Notes: generated from the sequence alone by a model not told the origin. Positions 8,914 through 18,030 are shown, counted from the first letter of the stretch. The stretch: 49,857 bases of DNA from an uncultured Paracoccaceae bacterium (GCA_937920555.1 CAKZTM010000043.1:1-49857), one strand, 5' to 3'. Numbers and translations: made by a program.

Positions 8914-11900
8914 TAAAAGTAGTCCTCTCAAATGGTCCCGGCCCAAACTGGGCGGAGACTTGTGCAACTTCAAAATCAAAGGGCGCAAAGGCGCCATCAG
9001 CCTGGGCATCGACAAGCGCGTAAGCAAACGCAGGTGCTGTCACGGTAGTTTCGCGAAGCACCGCGCCGTCCTTTACAATTCTGACCAAATAAAGCTCGCT
9101 CTCTTCGCCAAGCGGAACATCGGTGCCCTGCCAACTGTCCCCATCAAGCCGTGTTCGCCGGATCCAGCTCAGATCAATATCGCCGCCTTCGCGCAATCGC
9201 GCCCTAAGATGAACCGGCGAATAGGGCCGCAATCCGACCCCATCAAAACTCTTGACGAAATGCGCGAAACTTGGGTCATCGTAACTCCGCGAGGACGGCC
9301 CGATCCGGTAATGACGGCTCAGTCCGCGCGACGAGAGCGGCAAATCCGGCTGCACCGAACTTCCATCCAACACAACAAAATCACTTTGCGTCGGATGCAC
9401 ATCCGGCATCACCGCATCGGTTCCCAATTGGCCGCGCAGAAACCCTGAAAGCTCATATTCGCGGGTGTCGGTCAAAACCGCCTGCTGGAACTGGAACACT
9501 TCCCAATCAAGTGCGCCCGGCCCCCGAATGGCCGCCAGATTTGCGCCATTGAGAACGTCCTCGCGCGACACAGTTTCAAGGGTACCTGACGGTATCCTGA
9601 CCCGAAGGGTCTGAGCTGTGGACCAGATGTTTGGCACCGCGCGGCGCAGCTCCCCAAGCGTTGTTCCTTGCGTGGCCGAAGAAGTAATCTCCCGGTTCAA
9701 AATATACCCAGTATCGCTTGCGGAGGTATACACCGACAGATCGCCAACCCATGGCAGACCAGATGCCACAATATGCGGGCTGTGGGGCAATTCTTCCCCG
9801 GTCATCAACGGCAGGTCCAAAAATTCAATATAAGCAGGTGCAATCAAGGTCGGTCCGGGCGCTTGGGTGACACGCTCAATCGCCCCGCCGCGCTGATAAA
9901 CCCCGTGTTCAACACGTACCGCGTGGCAAGTCCGCGCCCCTGTTTCCTCCAACCGGTCAATTCGAAACAGCTTTGACGCTCCGGTCTCGCCAAAGGTCAC
10001 AATATCCCCGACCGTGAGATGCAACATCGACGGCGGCAGCACAAAGCTGGCCTCGTCGCGGGCAATATGAGCCTCGGATAAAAATCTTGCAGCCACATTG
10101 CTGCCTTCGGACGAGCTTAGCGCAATTGGCACATCCAACGTGGTGACTGTCGGCTCGGATTGGCTGGGCATCGCCGCCGAGGCCGCGCCCAGCTGGAACC
10201 CGTTCTCCACTTGGTAAAAATTGACCTGAACCTGAGACGATAACTCCAAATCCGGAGTTCTCGTGTAGCTGATCGGACCGCCCGCCTTCTCGCTGACAAG
10301 CGCACTCTCATCCAATGTCTGAGGCGTGGCCCCGAGCCGGTTTTTGAAAACAATCTTTCCGTCCAACTCACTACATTCAAAACCGTGCGACAGCATCAAA
10401 GGTTGCAAAGACTGCCGGGCCGATTGGGCACCATTGACGATATACCCCCGGACCGACCCATGCAGCTCGCTGACATCAATATCGGCGAAATTGGATCGAT
10501 CCGCGATCTGTGAGACAACCGCCGCCAACGTGGCCGCCCCAACCCGCCCCGACACCCAATGCCCGCGACCATAATTGGCACCATCGCTCCACGTATCGGA
10601 GCGCGCCGGAAAATCGGGCCAAGGGCGGGTGTCGAAGGCCCAAATATAGGCGTGGCTCATATCGACCATGGGTTGACTGTAAAGGCCAGAAACCGGGTTG
10701 TTTTCCGGCAACGCCCAATGGTTCAAATGCGCCTGAAAATAGCGGTACTGGATAAAATCGTCTCGCGCGCCGGAGGAATTATAAGGCACAAAACCTTCCG
10801 ATGACTTCTCATCAACAAAAACATTGGGCTGATTTGTGCCCTTATCGATTGCCGGGCATCCAAATTCGGTAAACCGGATCGGCTTGGATTGCGGCACCCA
10901 AGTCGTGGCCGCCGATGCGCGAACGCCTCCGGGCCGGTTGTGATGGGGATTGCTCCACCAAGATTTCAGATCCTTGTACCGAAATACCCAGTCTTCGCCA
11001 TGTGCTGTATCCTCAATCGGGATACGTGTTTGCGCCTCGCGGTCCGCCACAGAGCCGTAATACCAATCATACCCTTCACCGCCAGCCACATTGCCTGTCA
11101 GATAGTCCAAGTCATAAATGCTGTGATAGCCCGCATCCAAATGATCCGAGCTGTCCCGCCAATCGGACAAGGGCATATAATTGTCGATACCAACAAAATC
11201 GATATCATCGGACGCCCAAAGCTCATCGAGATTAAACCAAACATCCCCCGATCCATCATTTGGACGATAGCCGAAATACTCTGACCAATCGGCCGCATAT
11301 GAGATTTTTACCGATGGCCCAAGAATGCCTCGGACATCCGCCGCGAGCGCTTTGAGTTCTGCCACAGCCGGAAAGCTGTTTTGCGCACCTCGGATGCGGG
11401 TCAGACTGCGCAGCTCGGAGCCGATAATAAAGGCCTCGATACCACCGGCCTCTGCGCAAAGATGTGCGTAGTGCAAAATGAACCTGCGATACCCCCAATC
11501 TTGAGGGCCGCTATATGAGACCGTTCCGTTGTTCCGGGTAAAGTGATGCGCCTGCGCGTTTCCGAAAAATTGCGACACCTGAGACGCCGCCGCCGAAGTC
11601 TGATCAGGACTTCCGGCGCGCCCGGGGGCCACATCAAGGGTGATCCTGCCGCGCCACGGAAAATGCGGCTGACCAACAAGCCCGGATGCGGGATCAATCA
11701 GCGTATTTCCCGGACCGATATCCATCAGCACAAACGGATAAAACATCACCTGCTTGCCATCGGATTTCAGCTTCGCAATAGCCTCCAAAACCGACTGATC
11801 ACACGCGGTGCCGCCAAAAACCGATTTCCCGTCAATCCGGCTGATCGTCTTCGCGTTGGATCTGGTCCGGTCCGAAACACGCCACGCAATCGCGTCGCCG

Positions 11901-12820
11901 TCCACATCATTTTGCTCAACGCATGGATGTAGATTGCACTGGCCGCATCTCAAATCATCGCCAAACCAGCTGACCACCAGCGACACCGCATCGACCCGTG
12001 GCAAATCCGTGGCAAGCTGCTCCATAGACGTCGCGAAATCTGTCTTGCCAGAGGTGGTATTTTGATTGGCCGAGCGCGATACACCTTTGTCAAAATTGTA
12101 GCGAACCGGCGTGGTCGATAAAGCGTATTCTCCGGTGCCGGGGATCAAAGCCACCGCATTGAGCGTGTCATATGGGTCGACCAGCGGCGCCGCGCCAAGC
12201 TCCTTGACCCGGCGAATGACCTCAAAATTGAATTGTGGAATACGGTTGCCAAACGGCCCCAATTCCAGGTTCTCAAAGACAATGTAGGCGGTGCCGCGAT
12301 AGGCAGGCACCTTGCCCGCACCCTCGACCGCCTCAATCAATGCGTCAGGCTGCTGGGTGTCGCTGCCCGTGTAAAGACGCCATGTGATGTTCTCCAGCGA
12401 GATTTCGTTACCATCCGCCCAAACCCGCCCGATACGGGTTATTTCGCCCTCACACACCGCAACCGCCAAGGATACCGAATAGGAATAAGACACAACCGTT
12501 GTTCGGTTGCTCTTGCTGCCGGTCTTTTTCTTGGACTTCTTTTCCAAAAAACGGCTGGACCAGATCACCTGACCAGAGGTCCGCATCTGCCCGAATACCT
12601 GAGGCACAGCCGCCCCTTCCGCCGCCCCCAGCACGCGAAAATTATCAACCCGACCCGTTTCGACAGACCCCGATCCGGCGCCCAGCAGCTTTTGATCAAT
12701 GGCCGAGCCGATGGTCGCACCCACCGCCTTGCCAATAACCGCACCCGACAGACCCAAAACCGTCCCGCCAATTGAGCCGCCAAGGGCCGCTCCGGCCGCA
12801 GATAAAACTAAAGTCGCCAT
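8906..12820 (-). CDS. GTA g15: megatron / tail-tip host-specificity protein
   Basis: The largest protein of the cluster, 1304 residues. A Gly/Ala-rich hydrophobic N-terminus (about 1-45, LVLSAAGAALGGSIGG) could interact with membranes. A TIM-barrel-like GTA domain spans about 430-740, with HYAHLCAEAGGIEAFIIGSE near 440 and RFTEFGCPAIDKG near 650. A phage-tail domain and beta-sandwich regions follow. In RcGTA the equivalent protein forms the tip below the hub and is thought to contact and cross the recipient envelope. It starts 13 bases inside the end of g14, with gggag upstream, and its stop overlaps the DUF2793 start. The frame is intact throughout, which argues for selection. Confidence 0.93.
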   Translation of the reverse strand: MATLVLSAAGAALGGSIGGTVLGLSGAVIGKAVGATIGSAIDQKLLGAGSGSVETGRVDNFRVLGAAEGAAVPQVFGQMRTSGQVIWSSRFLEKKSKKKTGSKSNRTTVVSYSYSVSLAVAVCEGEITRIGRVWADGNEISLENITWRLYTGSDTQQPDALIEAVEGAGKVPAYRGTAYIVFENLELGPFGNRIPQFNFEVIRRVKELGAAPLVDPYDTLNAVALIPGTGEYALSTTPVRYNFDKGVSRSANQNTTSGKTDFATSMEQLATDLPRVDAVSLVVSWFGDDLRCGQCNLHPCVEQNDVDGDAIAWRVSDRTRSNAKTISRIDGKSVFGGTACDQSVLEAIAKLKSDGKQVMFYPFVLMDIGPGNTLIDPASGLVGQPHFPWRGRITLDVAPGRAGSPDQTSAAASQVSQFFGNAQAHHFTRNNGTVSYSGPQDWGYRRFILHYAHLCAEAGGIEAFIIGSELRSLTRIRGAQNSFPAVAELKALAADVRGILGPSVKISYAADWSEYFGYRPNDGSGDVWFNLDELWASDDIDFVGIDNYMPLSDWRDSSDHLDAGYHSIYDLDYLTGNVAGGEGYDWYYGSVADREAQTRIPIEDTAHGEDWVFRYKDLKSWWSNPHHNRPGGVRASAATTWVPQSKPIRFTEFGCPAIDKGTNQPNVFVDEKSSEGFVPYNSSGARDDFIQYRYFQAHLNHWALPENNPVSGLYSQPMVDMSHAYIWAFDTRPWPDFPARSDTWSDGANYGRGHWVSGRVGAATLAAVVSQIADRSNFADIDVSELHGSVRGYIVNGAQSARQSLQPLMLSHGFECSELDGKIVFKNRLGATPQTLDESALVSEKAGGPISYTRTPDLELSSQVQVNFYQVENGFQLGAASAAMPSQSEPTVTTLDVPIALSSSEGSNVAARFLSEAHIARDEASFVLPPSMLHLTVGDIVTFGETGASKLFRIDRLEETGARTCHAVRVEHGVYQRGGAIERVTQAPGPTLIAPAYIEFLDLPLMTGEELPHSPHIVASGLPWVGDLSVYTSASDTGYILNREITSSATQGTTLGELRRAVPNIWSTAQTLRVRIPSGTLETVSREDVLNGANLAAIRGPGALDWEVFQFQQAVLTDTREYELSGFLRGQLGTDAVMPDVHPTQSDFVVLDGSSVQPDLPLSSRGLSRHYRIGPSSRSYDDPSFAHFVKSFDGVGLRPYSPVHLRARLREGGDIDLSWIRRTRLDGDSWQGTDVPLGEESELYLVRIVKDGAVLRETTVTAPAFAYALVDAQADGAFAPFDFEVAQVSAQFGPGPFERTTFNG

Positions 12821-13275
12821 GATGAACTCCCGGCCGGAAATGAAAAATATCCGTCAACGCGTCGTGACCAGGCCGAGGTCAGGCCAGATTCAACAACGCC
12901 GTGGAGCGAATAGGAATGAATGAAAGTGGGCTGCCCCGAACGATCCGACGCCAAAATACCCAAATGCTTCGCAGGCCCCGCGTCCCTCACCCGAAACAAT
13001 ACCGCGTCGCCATCGCGCTGCGCACCGTTCTCGACCGCCCCCAAAAGCCCATCCGCAGCAGACCGCAGACGCTCCTCGCCATCGCCCACATCCCAATCAG
13101 AGGTGTAGACAGGGATCCGTGCGGGCTCTTGGCCGAACAGCTCTCGCCAAACGCCGCGAAACAGACCAAGGCAGTCAGCGCCAACCCCTTCCAAACTTGC
13201 CTGATGACAATAAGGGGTGCCGATCCAACGCCGGGCAATTGCGACAATCCGCGCGTTTTGCCCGGACCTATCCAT
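12808..13275 (-). CDS. GTA g14: NlpC/P60-type cell-wall peptidase
   Basis: A papain-like peptidase carried on the tail, expected to open recipient peptidoglycan. The motif GADCLGLFRGVW holds the catalytic Cys, and later His residues in KHLGIL and FIHSYS are candidates for the catalytic base. The segment ARRWIGTPYCHQAS before the Cys is typical of the phage/GTA subfamily. The start is ambiguous: ATG at 13275 (155 residues, eight-base overlap with g13) or ATG at 13296 (162 residues, 29-base overlap). Neither has a strong ribosome site. It overlaps g15 by 13 bases downstream. Confidence 0.88.
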   Translation of the reverse strand: MDRSGQNARIVAIARRWIGTPYCHQASLEGVGADCLGLFRGVWRELFGQEPARIPVYTSDWDVGDGEERLRSAADGLLGAVENGAQRDGDAVLFRVRDAGPAKHLGILASDRSGQPTFIHSYSLHGVVESGLTSAWSRRVDGYFSFPAGSSSWRL

Positions 13276-14161
13276 TGCGCAAGCTGCCGCCGTCATGAAC
13301 GCCGTTCTGATTGGGATAAGCAGATACCCAATCTTCGCCCGGCATCTGCGGGAAACCGCGAAAATTTCGGAAATTGTTGAATTTCACACGACAGGTATCA
13401 GCGGCCTTGTCGCAGCCCGCTGTCAACTTGAACTGATCACCAACCGCAATCGTGTTGGGCGCTTCTTCCCAAATCTCAACGATCCGGTCCAACCCGTTGA
13501 CCGTATCAAACTTCACCTTACCGATGGCGCCCTTATTGTCCCCGCTCAGCCAGTGCAAACTGCCAAATGCGAACCAGCCTTTGGCAAATTCCGAAATTCC
13601 ATTGGCCCAAATCGCGCGATTGTCCCGAACCGAGGCCACTTGCGCCACAACCGAAAGCCCCGGCGCAGATAAATCCACGCCGCATTTTTGATCGCCAAGA
13701 AGCCGGTCACACTCACGGATATAGCTGCGCCCGACGGTCTTGTTCAAAACCTCGGACAATCCACGAAGCTCAACCTCAAACGCCGTATCACCGCGTTGAA
13801 TTTCGCCCAAAAACCCTCGGAACAGCAGGACTTTCAAACTCACATCCGTCCAGTCAACCAACCATAGCCAAACCGCCGCACCATCGTATTTTCCCGCGCG
13901 AATGTCCTCTTCCGTAAGACCGACCGCGCTCAATGCGCCAACCGCCTGTGTGTTATCCACACTCAAGCCGGTTGAGCTTTCCAAAGCTGCCGCATCCAAA
14001 CCGGTGCCGGCCTGAAACACACGACCGTCAAAGGTCAGATCGACGTCATGATCGGTGAACCCGATACTGACGCCATCGGCGCGCTGAACGAGCCAACAGC
14101 GACAAAAACTGGTCGCCCCGGTATCGAGCTTGGCTTGAAGTTTTGGGTCAATCTGGCGCAT
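13268..14161 (-). CDS. GTA g13: baseplate hub protein (DUF2163)
   Basis: A 297-residue hub protein of the DUF2163 family, linking the distal tail ring to the tip. The N-terminal two thirds are beta-rich. Four cysteines in the C-terminal part, in RECDRLLGDQKCGVDL (about residues 150-165) and in TAGCDKAADTC (about 253-263), followed by NNFRNFRGFPQMPGED, form a pattern consistent with an iron-sulfur cluster, as reported for the RcGTA hub and lambda-type gpL proteins. The ATG overlaps the g12 stop by one base (TAATG). The frame is intact and the spacing suggests translation coupled to g12. Confidence 0.9.
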   Translation of the reverse strand: MRQIDPKLQAKLDTGATSFCRCWLVQRADGVSIGFTDHDVDLTFDGRVFQAGTGLDAAALESSTGLSVDNTQAVGALSAVGLTEEDIRAGKYDGAAVWLWLVDWTDVSLKVLLFRGFLGEIQRGDTAFEVELRGLSEVLNKTVGRSYIRECDRLLGDQKCGVDLSAPGLSVVAQVASVRDNRAIWANGISEFAKGWFAFGSLHWLSGDNKGAIGKVKFDTVNGLDRIVEIWEEAPNTIAVGDQFKLTAGCDKAADTCRVKFNNFRNFRGFPQMPGEDWVSAYPNQNGVHDGGSLRNG

Positions 14162-14793
14162 TAAACACGAACCTCGACAACTGGAATATTGGGGATCTGA
14201 CCCGCAGAGAAACTGGTCACACTGGTCTCGATCATGTCCAAACCAAACCGCACGGGCACATCAAACTCAAACCCGGCCGTGACAGATACATTCAATGCCG
14301 GGGCGGTGGCAAAAGACACAATTCCGGTCTCGGAGCTGACCGTGTAATGCACACCTTCCGATTGGAGCATACCGTCCAAAGCCACAAAAACACGGCCAGA
14401 CACAGGCTTCGCAATGGGCCGCCAATAGGTCTCGCTGCCGGAATCGTAAGCCTTGCGCAACGCAAATTCGGTGGCAAAACCATCACCAACCGCCAAACGC
14501 TGGTCGGTGGCCGCGACCATGGAGCTTGGCTCGCAGGATTTGAAATCCGCCCAGTCTTTCCAACGAAACCCAAAAAGACGCCCCATACGGGCCTCAAAAA
14601 ATGCGGTTACGGCCGAGAGATCATCCAAAGACGCCATGCCAATACCCGCGTCATACTTGCGCCGGGAATGAGCCCAAACCGCGTTGCGCTCCTCAAAACC
14701 GTTGTTGAGCGTGACAATGTCAGTCTTTCGCTCAGGACCGCCAGACGAGCCTAATGAAATGGCTGGTGGAAATCGGACTTCATGAAAACTCAT
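14161..14793 (-). CDS. GTA g12: distal tail protein (DUF2460)
   Basis: A 210-residue protein of the DUF2460 / GTA distal tail family, expected to form the ring between tail tube and hub. Recognisable segments are SFHEVRFPPAISLGSSGGPE at the N-terminus and RKYDAGIGMASLDDL in the middle, then a beta-rich C-terminal half with a carbohydrate-binding-like fold in known relatives. The start follows the g11 stop after eleven bases. Its stop overlaps the g13 start. Confidence 0.9.
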   Translation of the reverse strand: MSFHEVRFPPAISLGSSGGPERKTDIVTLNNGFEERNAVWAHSRRKYDAGIGMASLDDLSAVTAFFEARMGRLFGFRWKDWADFKSCEPSSMVAATDQRLAVGDGFATEFALRKAYDSGSETYWRPIAKPVSGRVFVALDGMLQSEGVHYTVSSETGIVSFATAPALNVSVTAGFEFDVPVRFGLDMIETSVTSFSAGQIPNIPVVEVRV

Positions 14794-14804
14794 CTGCTAT
14801 TTCC

Positions 14805-15470
14805 TTACAGGTTCCGGTTGCCGCGCGACATGGCACGCGACATCTGAGCCGCAATTTGCGTCTTGGATTTTTGAAAACTCTCCGCGTCCGGTGTGGACAC
14901 GTTCATGGTGACATGGACCGTTGAACCACCGCCGCCCGAACGCACACCCAGCTTTCCATCAGCACCACGAGCCAGCGGCATAATCGCCTCGGGCCCGGCC
15001 TCGCCCATCAAACCCGCACCGCCGCGCATGGCAAATGAAGTGGGACCATCCACAATACCGCCACTGGCAAACGCCCGCACACGGCCACTGGAAATGGCGC
15101 CACCATCCTTGAACGGCATGAACCCTGACACCAGCGAGGAAACACCGCCCGTCACCGCCTGCCCCAGCGCATCGGTCACAGGGGTCAACGCACTGTTGAA
15201 AGCCTTACTGGCAATGCTGGAGCCGAGCTTGCCCAACACGCCCGAAAGCTTGTCACCATCCACAATCAAACTGTCAAAAGCCGACCGCAACGAGGTGCCC
15301 ACGGATTTCGACAAACCTGATGCCTGCTTGGTGGCAATGGACATCGACTTGGTCATCTCCTCAACCTCCGCACGGAAGGTGGAACTCACCGCCTCAGTGC
15401 CAGAGATGCTGTTCTCGATCTCCTGAAGGGCCGTATCAAGACGATCTATACCATCCTCAAAATCCGCCAT
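14805..15470 (-). CDS. GTA g11: tail tape measure protein
   Basis: A 221-residue tape measure, short for a siphovirus and in keeping with the short tail of RcGTA-type particles. The N-terminal half is helical (DGIDRLDTALQEIENSISGT, then FRAEVEEMTKSMSIATKQAS). A Gly/Ala-rich hydrophobic stretch in the middle (about 75-130) could enter the membrane of the recipient, and the C-terminal part holds RGGAGLMGEAGPEAIMPL, a motif common in tape measures. It lies two bases after g10.1. Confidence 0.9.
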   Translation of the reverse strand: MADFEDGIDRLDTALQEIENSISGTEAVSSTFRAEVEEMTKSMSIATKQASGLSKSVGTSLRSAFDSLIVDGDKLSGVLGKLGSSIASKAFNSALTPVTDALGQAVTGGVSSLVSGFMPFKDGGAISSGRVRAFASGGIVDGPTSFAMRGGAGLMGEAGPEAIMPLARGADGKLGVRSGGGGSTVHVTMNVSTPDAESFQKSKTQIAAQMSRAMSRGNRNL

Positions 15471-15472
15471 AA

Positions 15473-15664
15473 CTACTCCGCTTTTTCATCGGGAAACTTG
15501 TGCATCAGTGCATCAAGCCCGGTTCTGTCCAAAGTGGCAGGACCATCGCCCTGCCCCGACATCATCATCAATTCGACCGGCGTCAGGTTCCAAAACACCT
15601 CCGGCGAAAGCCGAAGATCACACAGCCCAAACCGCATCAGATCGTTCCAGGAAATACCGTTCAT
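15473..15664 (-). CDS. GTA g10.1: tail assembly chaperone-like protein
   Basis: A 63-residue protein that begins in a four-base overlap (ATGA) with the g10 stop and ends two bases before the tape measure gene. The sequence WNDLMRFGLCDLRLSPEVFW followed by LTPVELMMM matches the short phage tail assembly chaperones of GTA clusters. Its place right before the tape measure is where phages encode the G/GT chaperone pair. Here two separate overlapping genes replace a programmed frameshift. Confidence 0.85.
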   Translation of the reverse strand: MNGISWNDLMRFGLCDLRLSPEVFWNLTPVELMMMSGQGDGPATLDRTGLDALMHKFPDEKAE

Positions 15665-15978
15665 GCGGTGTCCGTCCCAAAGGTCAGCGCCAGCAATTGC
15701 GCACCAGCCTTGGCAGCACCCAATGGACCGCCTGCGATCCGCGCGTCACCAACCTCCTCGAATGGAACTTCCCAGCCGCCACCATTCAGACCAGCCCATA
15801 GCAACACCAAAAGATCGCGCGCCTTGAACTGGCCGGTCTCAAAGGCCTCAACCAGCGCAACCAAAGACGTGGCGCCCAACGCATCCTCCAAAGCGGCCAA
15901 TGCGCCAAGGGTAAGCCGCATGGTGCGCACCTCACCGTTGACGGTGATGGCCACTTCGCCGCGATGCCGATTGATCAT
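15661..15978 (-). CDS. GTA g10: tail assembly chaperone (gp10 family)
   Basis: A 105-residue member of the GTA gp10 family. It opens with MINRHRGEVAITVNGEVRTM, then a helical core with LGALAALEDALGA and FKARDLLVLLWAGL. By position and family it should assist tail tube assembly around the tape measure. Its ATG overlaps the g9 stop by one base (TGATG) and its stop overlaps g10.1 by four bases, so g9-g10-g10.1 form a coupled block. Confidence 0.87.
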   Translation of the reverse strand: MINRHRGEVAITVNGEVRTMRLTLGALAALEDALGATSLVALVEAFETGQFKARDLLVLLWAGLNGGGWEVPFEEVGDARIAGGPLGAAKAGAQLLALTFGTDTA

Positions 15979-16391
15979 CAGATGGCCGAGAACAAAATCT
16001 GACCGCCGGACGCCAGCGAAATCTCGTAGACCGCCTCGCCGTCATGATTGCCCGAATACTCGATCGAGCCGATCTGAAACGCGCCCTGCACAACCCCAAA
16101 ATCAGGAATGATGATCTGAAAGTCAGGCATCTCTCCACCAAAGAAGATCGCCCGCGCCCGCTCGTCAGAGGCTTGATCGCGGAACACGCCGGACCCGGTG
16201 ATAGAGGCCGACCGCACGCCGCCGCCGTCCAAAAGCTCGCGCCAACCGCCAACACTTTCCATGTTGGTGACGTCAATGGTCTCAGAGTTAAATGTGATCC
16301 GCGTGGCCCGAAGCCCCGCCATTGTCTGGAACGATCCTAAACCGTCCATGTCGACCTTAACCAGAAGGTCTTTACCTTTTTGAGCAGTCAT
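15978..16391 (-). CDS. GTA g9: major tail tube protein
   Basis: A 137-residue tail tube protein (TP901-1-like major tail family), building the stacked rings of the tail. Typical features are MTAQKGKDLLVKVDMDGLGS at the start, ATRITFNSETIDVTNMESVG and the GSIEYSGNHDGEAVYEI segment near the end. It lies 14 bases after g8 and overlaps g10 by one base. It should be among the most abundant products of the cluster. Confidence 0.92.
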   Translation of the reverse strand: MTAQKGKDLLVKVDMDGLGSFQTMAGLRATRITFNSETIDVTNMESVGGWRELLDGGGVRSASITGSGVFRDQASDERARAIFFGGEMPDFQIIIPDFGVVQGAFQIGSIEYSGNHDGEAVYEISLASGGQILFSAI

Positions 16392-16405
16392 GAGTTTTTC
16401 CCAAA

Positions 16406-16831
16406 TTAATAAGTTGTGTCTTCAACAAATGCGCGAAAATTAAGCGCAATGGTCCGGCGCGCCGGGGCTTCGGCAGACTGAGCCCGGGCTTTAACAAATC
16501 GCAAATACACCAGCTGGCCTCGGCTCAGCGGCAGTTGCGCGTCCAAAAGCACATCGCAAATGGCACCGGCGATGATCTTGGAGGTTTTGAACCCAGCCGC
16601 ACCGGAATGAACCGTCACCGTGAAATCGTGGATCGCCCCATCATTGGTGTAGTTGCTGGCATTTTTTACGGTCTCGCCACCAAGGGTCACGTAATCGGGC
16701 GGCAGATCGGCGGCCTCCAGCGGAAGCGGGCCGTCAAACACATTCGCCCCCACCAAACCGCTGAGCGCCGTGTCACTCAAAAGCGCGTCATAGACCGCGC
16801 GTTGAAGCGGTTCTGAAAGTGCGTAAGTCAT
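16406..16831 (-). CDS. GTA g8: tail terminator / head-tail connector protein (DUF3168)
   Basis: A 141-residue DUF3168-type protein that caps the tail tube and joins it to the head. The N-terminus TYALSEPLQRAVYDALLSD and NDGAIHDFTVTVHSGAAGF are characteristic. The open frame extends upstream to 17083, but that part runs over g7 in another frame and is not coding; the ATG at 16831 overlaps the g7 stop by four bases (ATGA) and gives the normal family length. Confidence 0.88.
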   Translation of the reverse strand: MTYALSEPLQRAVYDALLSDTALSGLVGANVFDGPLPLEAADLPPDYVTLGGETVKNASNYTNDGAIHDFTVTVHSGAAGFKTSKIIAGAICDVLLDAQLPLSRGQLVYLRFVKARAQSAEAPARRTIALNFRAFVEDTTY

Positions 16832-17169
16832 GCGCCAGTGCCCTCCTCGGCCCAACAATCCAGATAGAGATCGCTGCGGTTGTTTTCGGCGACCGCCAAA
16901 ATCGCGTAAGTCCGCGCGCCGTCGCGAAATCTCTGATCCGGTTTCGGCCGCGAAACCGATCCAAAGGGTGCTGCGCGCACCGTGATCTTGAATGCGGTTG
17001 TCGAAACACTCCGACCACCGATCAAACGCTCGCGACCGCTGCGCGACACAACCTGCGCCGGCAGAACGCCCAGCTTGACCCAAGAAATCTCAAAGCCGCC
17101 TGCGCCATCGGGCGTCGTCACCCGGTCCTCCAAATCCAACCTGCGGTCCAAATGTGGGGGATGGGTCAC
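16828..17169 (-). CDS. GTA g7: head-tail adaptor / head closure protein
   Basis: A 113-residue phage head-tail joining protein. The sequence LDRRLDLEDRVTTPDGAGGF followed by W is the standard opening of this family, and DGARTYAILAVAENNRSDLY is the conserved C-terminal part. It acts between the connector (g6) and the tail terminator (g8). The gene overlaps both neighbours by four bases. Confidence 0.9.
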   Translation of the reverse strand: MTHPPHLDRRLDLEDRVTTPDGAGGFEISWVKLGVLPAQVVSRSGRERLIGGRSVSTTAFKITVRAAPFGSVSRPKPDQRFRDGARTYAILAVAENNRSDLYLDCWAEEGTGA

Positions 17170-17753
17170 AGCGAACCTCCCGAAAGCCGGAACTTTCTGT
17201 AAGGTTCCAACAAGGACAACACGCCCGGCGGAAACTTACCGTCACCGCCTGAGCGGTTCTCGTAGTGATGGGCGGCCAGCATCAAAACCGACTGGCGCAA
17301 ATCTGCCGGGATATCCTCCCAGACCGGACCAAACCCGGCTTCAAAAATAACCTCCGCAGAGCCGTCAAACGGCAGTTGCGGAAGCGTGGCCCCGGTCGCG
17401 ACAAGGCGCGGCTGGCGATTATCCTGTTGCAGATGATACCGGGCCGCATCGACCTGCACCTCATCCCCCGCCACGGAAATCAGGCGGATCTGTTCAACCG
17501 ACTGCACCGGTGTGACCGGAAAAGGCTGGCAGCTGGGGCGTGCCCATTTGTAAATCACCCAGGAAAACCGGCGCCGAAACAGGGCGTTTCCGGACCGCGC
17601 TTCAATCGCGGCCAAAGCGGCGCGCAAATACGCCTCCAAGACAGATGCCTGCGCACCGTCATTAGAAAAACCTGACCCCAAATGGAGGTGCTCCGAGAAC
17701 GCGGCAACCGGCATGGCCTCCGAGGGCACCGCCGAAACTTCGTTTAAAATCAT
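17166..17753 (-). CDS. GTA g6: head-tail connector (gp6-like)
   Basis: A 195-residue connector of the phiE125 gp8 / HK97 gp6-like type. The N-terminal helix (LEAYLRAALAAIEARSGNAL) and the pattern RRFSWVIYKW and LPLLP-like PFPVTPVQSVEQI are typical, with YENRSG near the C-terminus as in other GTA gp6 proteins. The ATG at 17753 has aggag upstream at good spacing and is preferred to a TTG just before it. A 277-base non-coding gap separates it from the capsid gene, the largest break inside the cluster. Confidence 0.88.
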   Translation of the reverse strand: MILNEVSAVPSEAMPVAAFSEHLHLGSGFSNDGAQASVLEAYLRAALAAIEARSGNALFRRRFSWVIYKWARPSCQPFPVTPVQSVEQIRLISVAGDEVQVDAARYHLQQDNRQPRLVATGATLPQLPFDGSAEVIFEAGFGPVWEDIPADLRQSVLMLAAHHYENRSGGDGKFPPGVLSLLEPYRKFRLSGGSL

Positions 17754-18030
17754 CAATATCTCCTAGCGGGGTCTACGTTGGTGAAGGCAAACTACAGCGC
17801 TCCGAATGCGTGTTGCCCAAATCAAGAGGGTGCGTGCGGTGGCCCGAATACCGGGCGAAAATGCGGAAATAAGTGTCCACCCCCACACCGCCGGGGGAGG
17901 GCGGAGCAGCAAACAGGACGATGTGGGGATGGCGAGAGACAGTCGGCTGAAAAACCTGACACTCCCGTTCATGTCGCAAGAGCAATATATAAAATCCGGG
18001 CGCACCAGCGGCGCCCGGGAACTCGTTAAA
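17754..18030. other. Non-coding gap between capsid and connector genes
   Basis: This stretch of 277 bases holds a terminator-like hairpin next to the capsid stop and the ribosome site of g6. Two ORFs of 70-80 codons exist on the minus strand but have no ribosome site, no recognisable sequence, and begin in or near the hairpin, so I treat them as chance. Confidence 0.55.
17989..18018 (-). terminator. Terminator-like hairpin after the capsid gene
   Basis: The arms CCGGGCGC (17996-18003) and GCGCCCGG (18011-18018) pair perfectly over eight bases with a seven-base loop. Read on the minus strand it is followed by ATTTTATATATT, so it lacks a pure T run. It starts 13 bases after the capsid stop. 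A partial terminator here would lower expression of g6-g15 relative to capsid, or the hairpin may protect the capsid mRNA 3' end. Confidence 0.65.

Noticed and set aside
17763-18005. Minus-strand ORFs of 70-80 codons between g6 and g5
   Set aside because: They begin in or just after the hairpin, have no ribosome site, and two frames are open at once over the same GC-rich bases.
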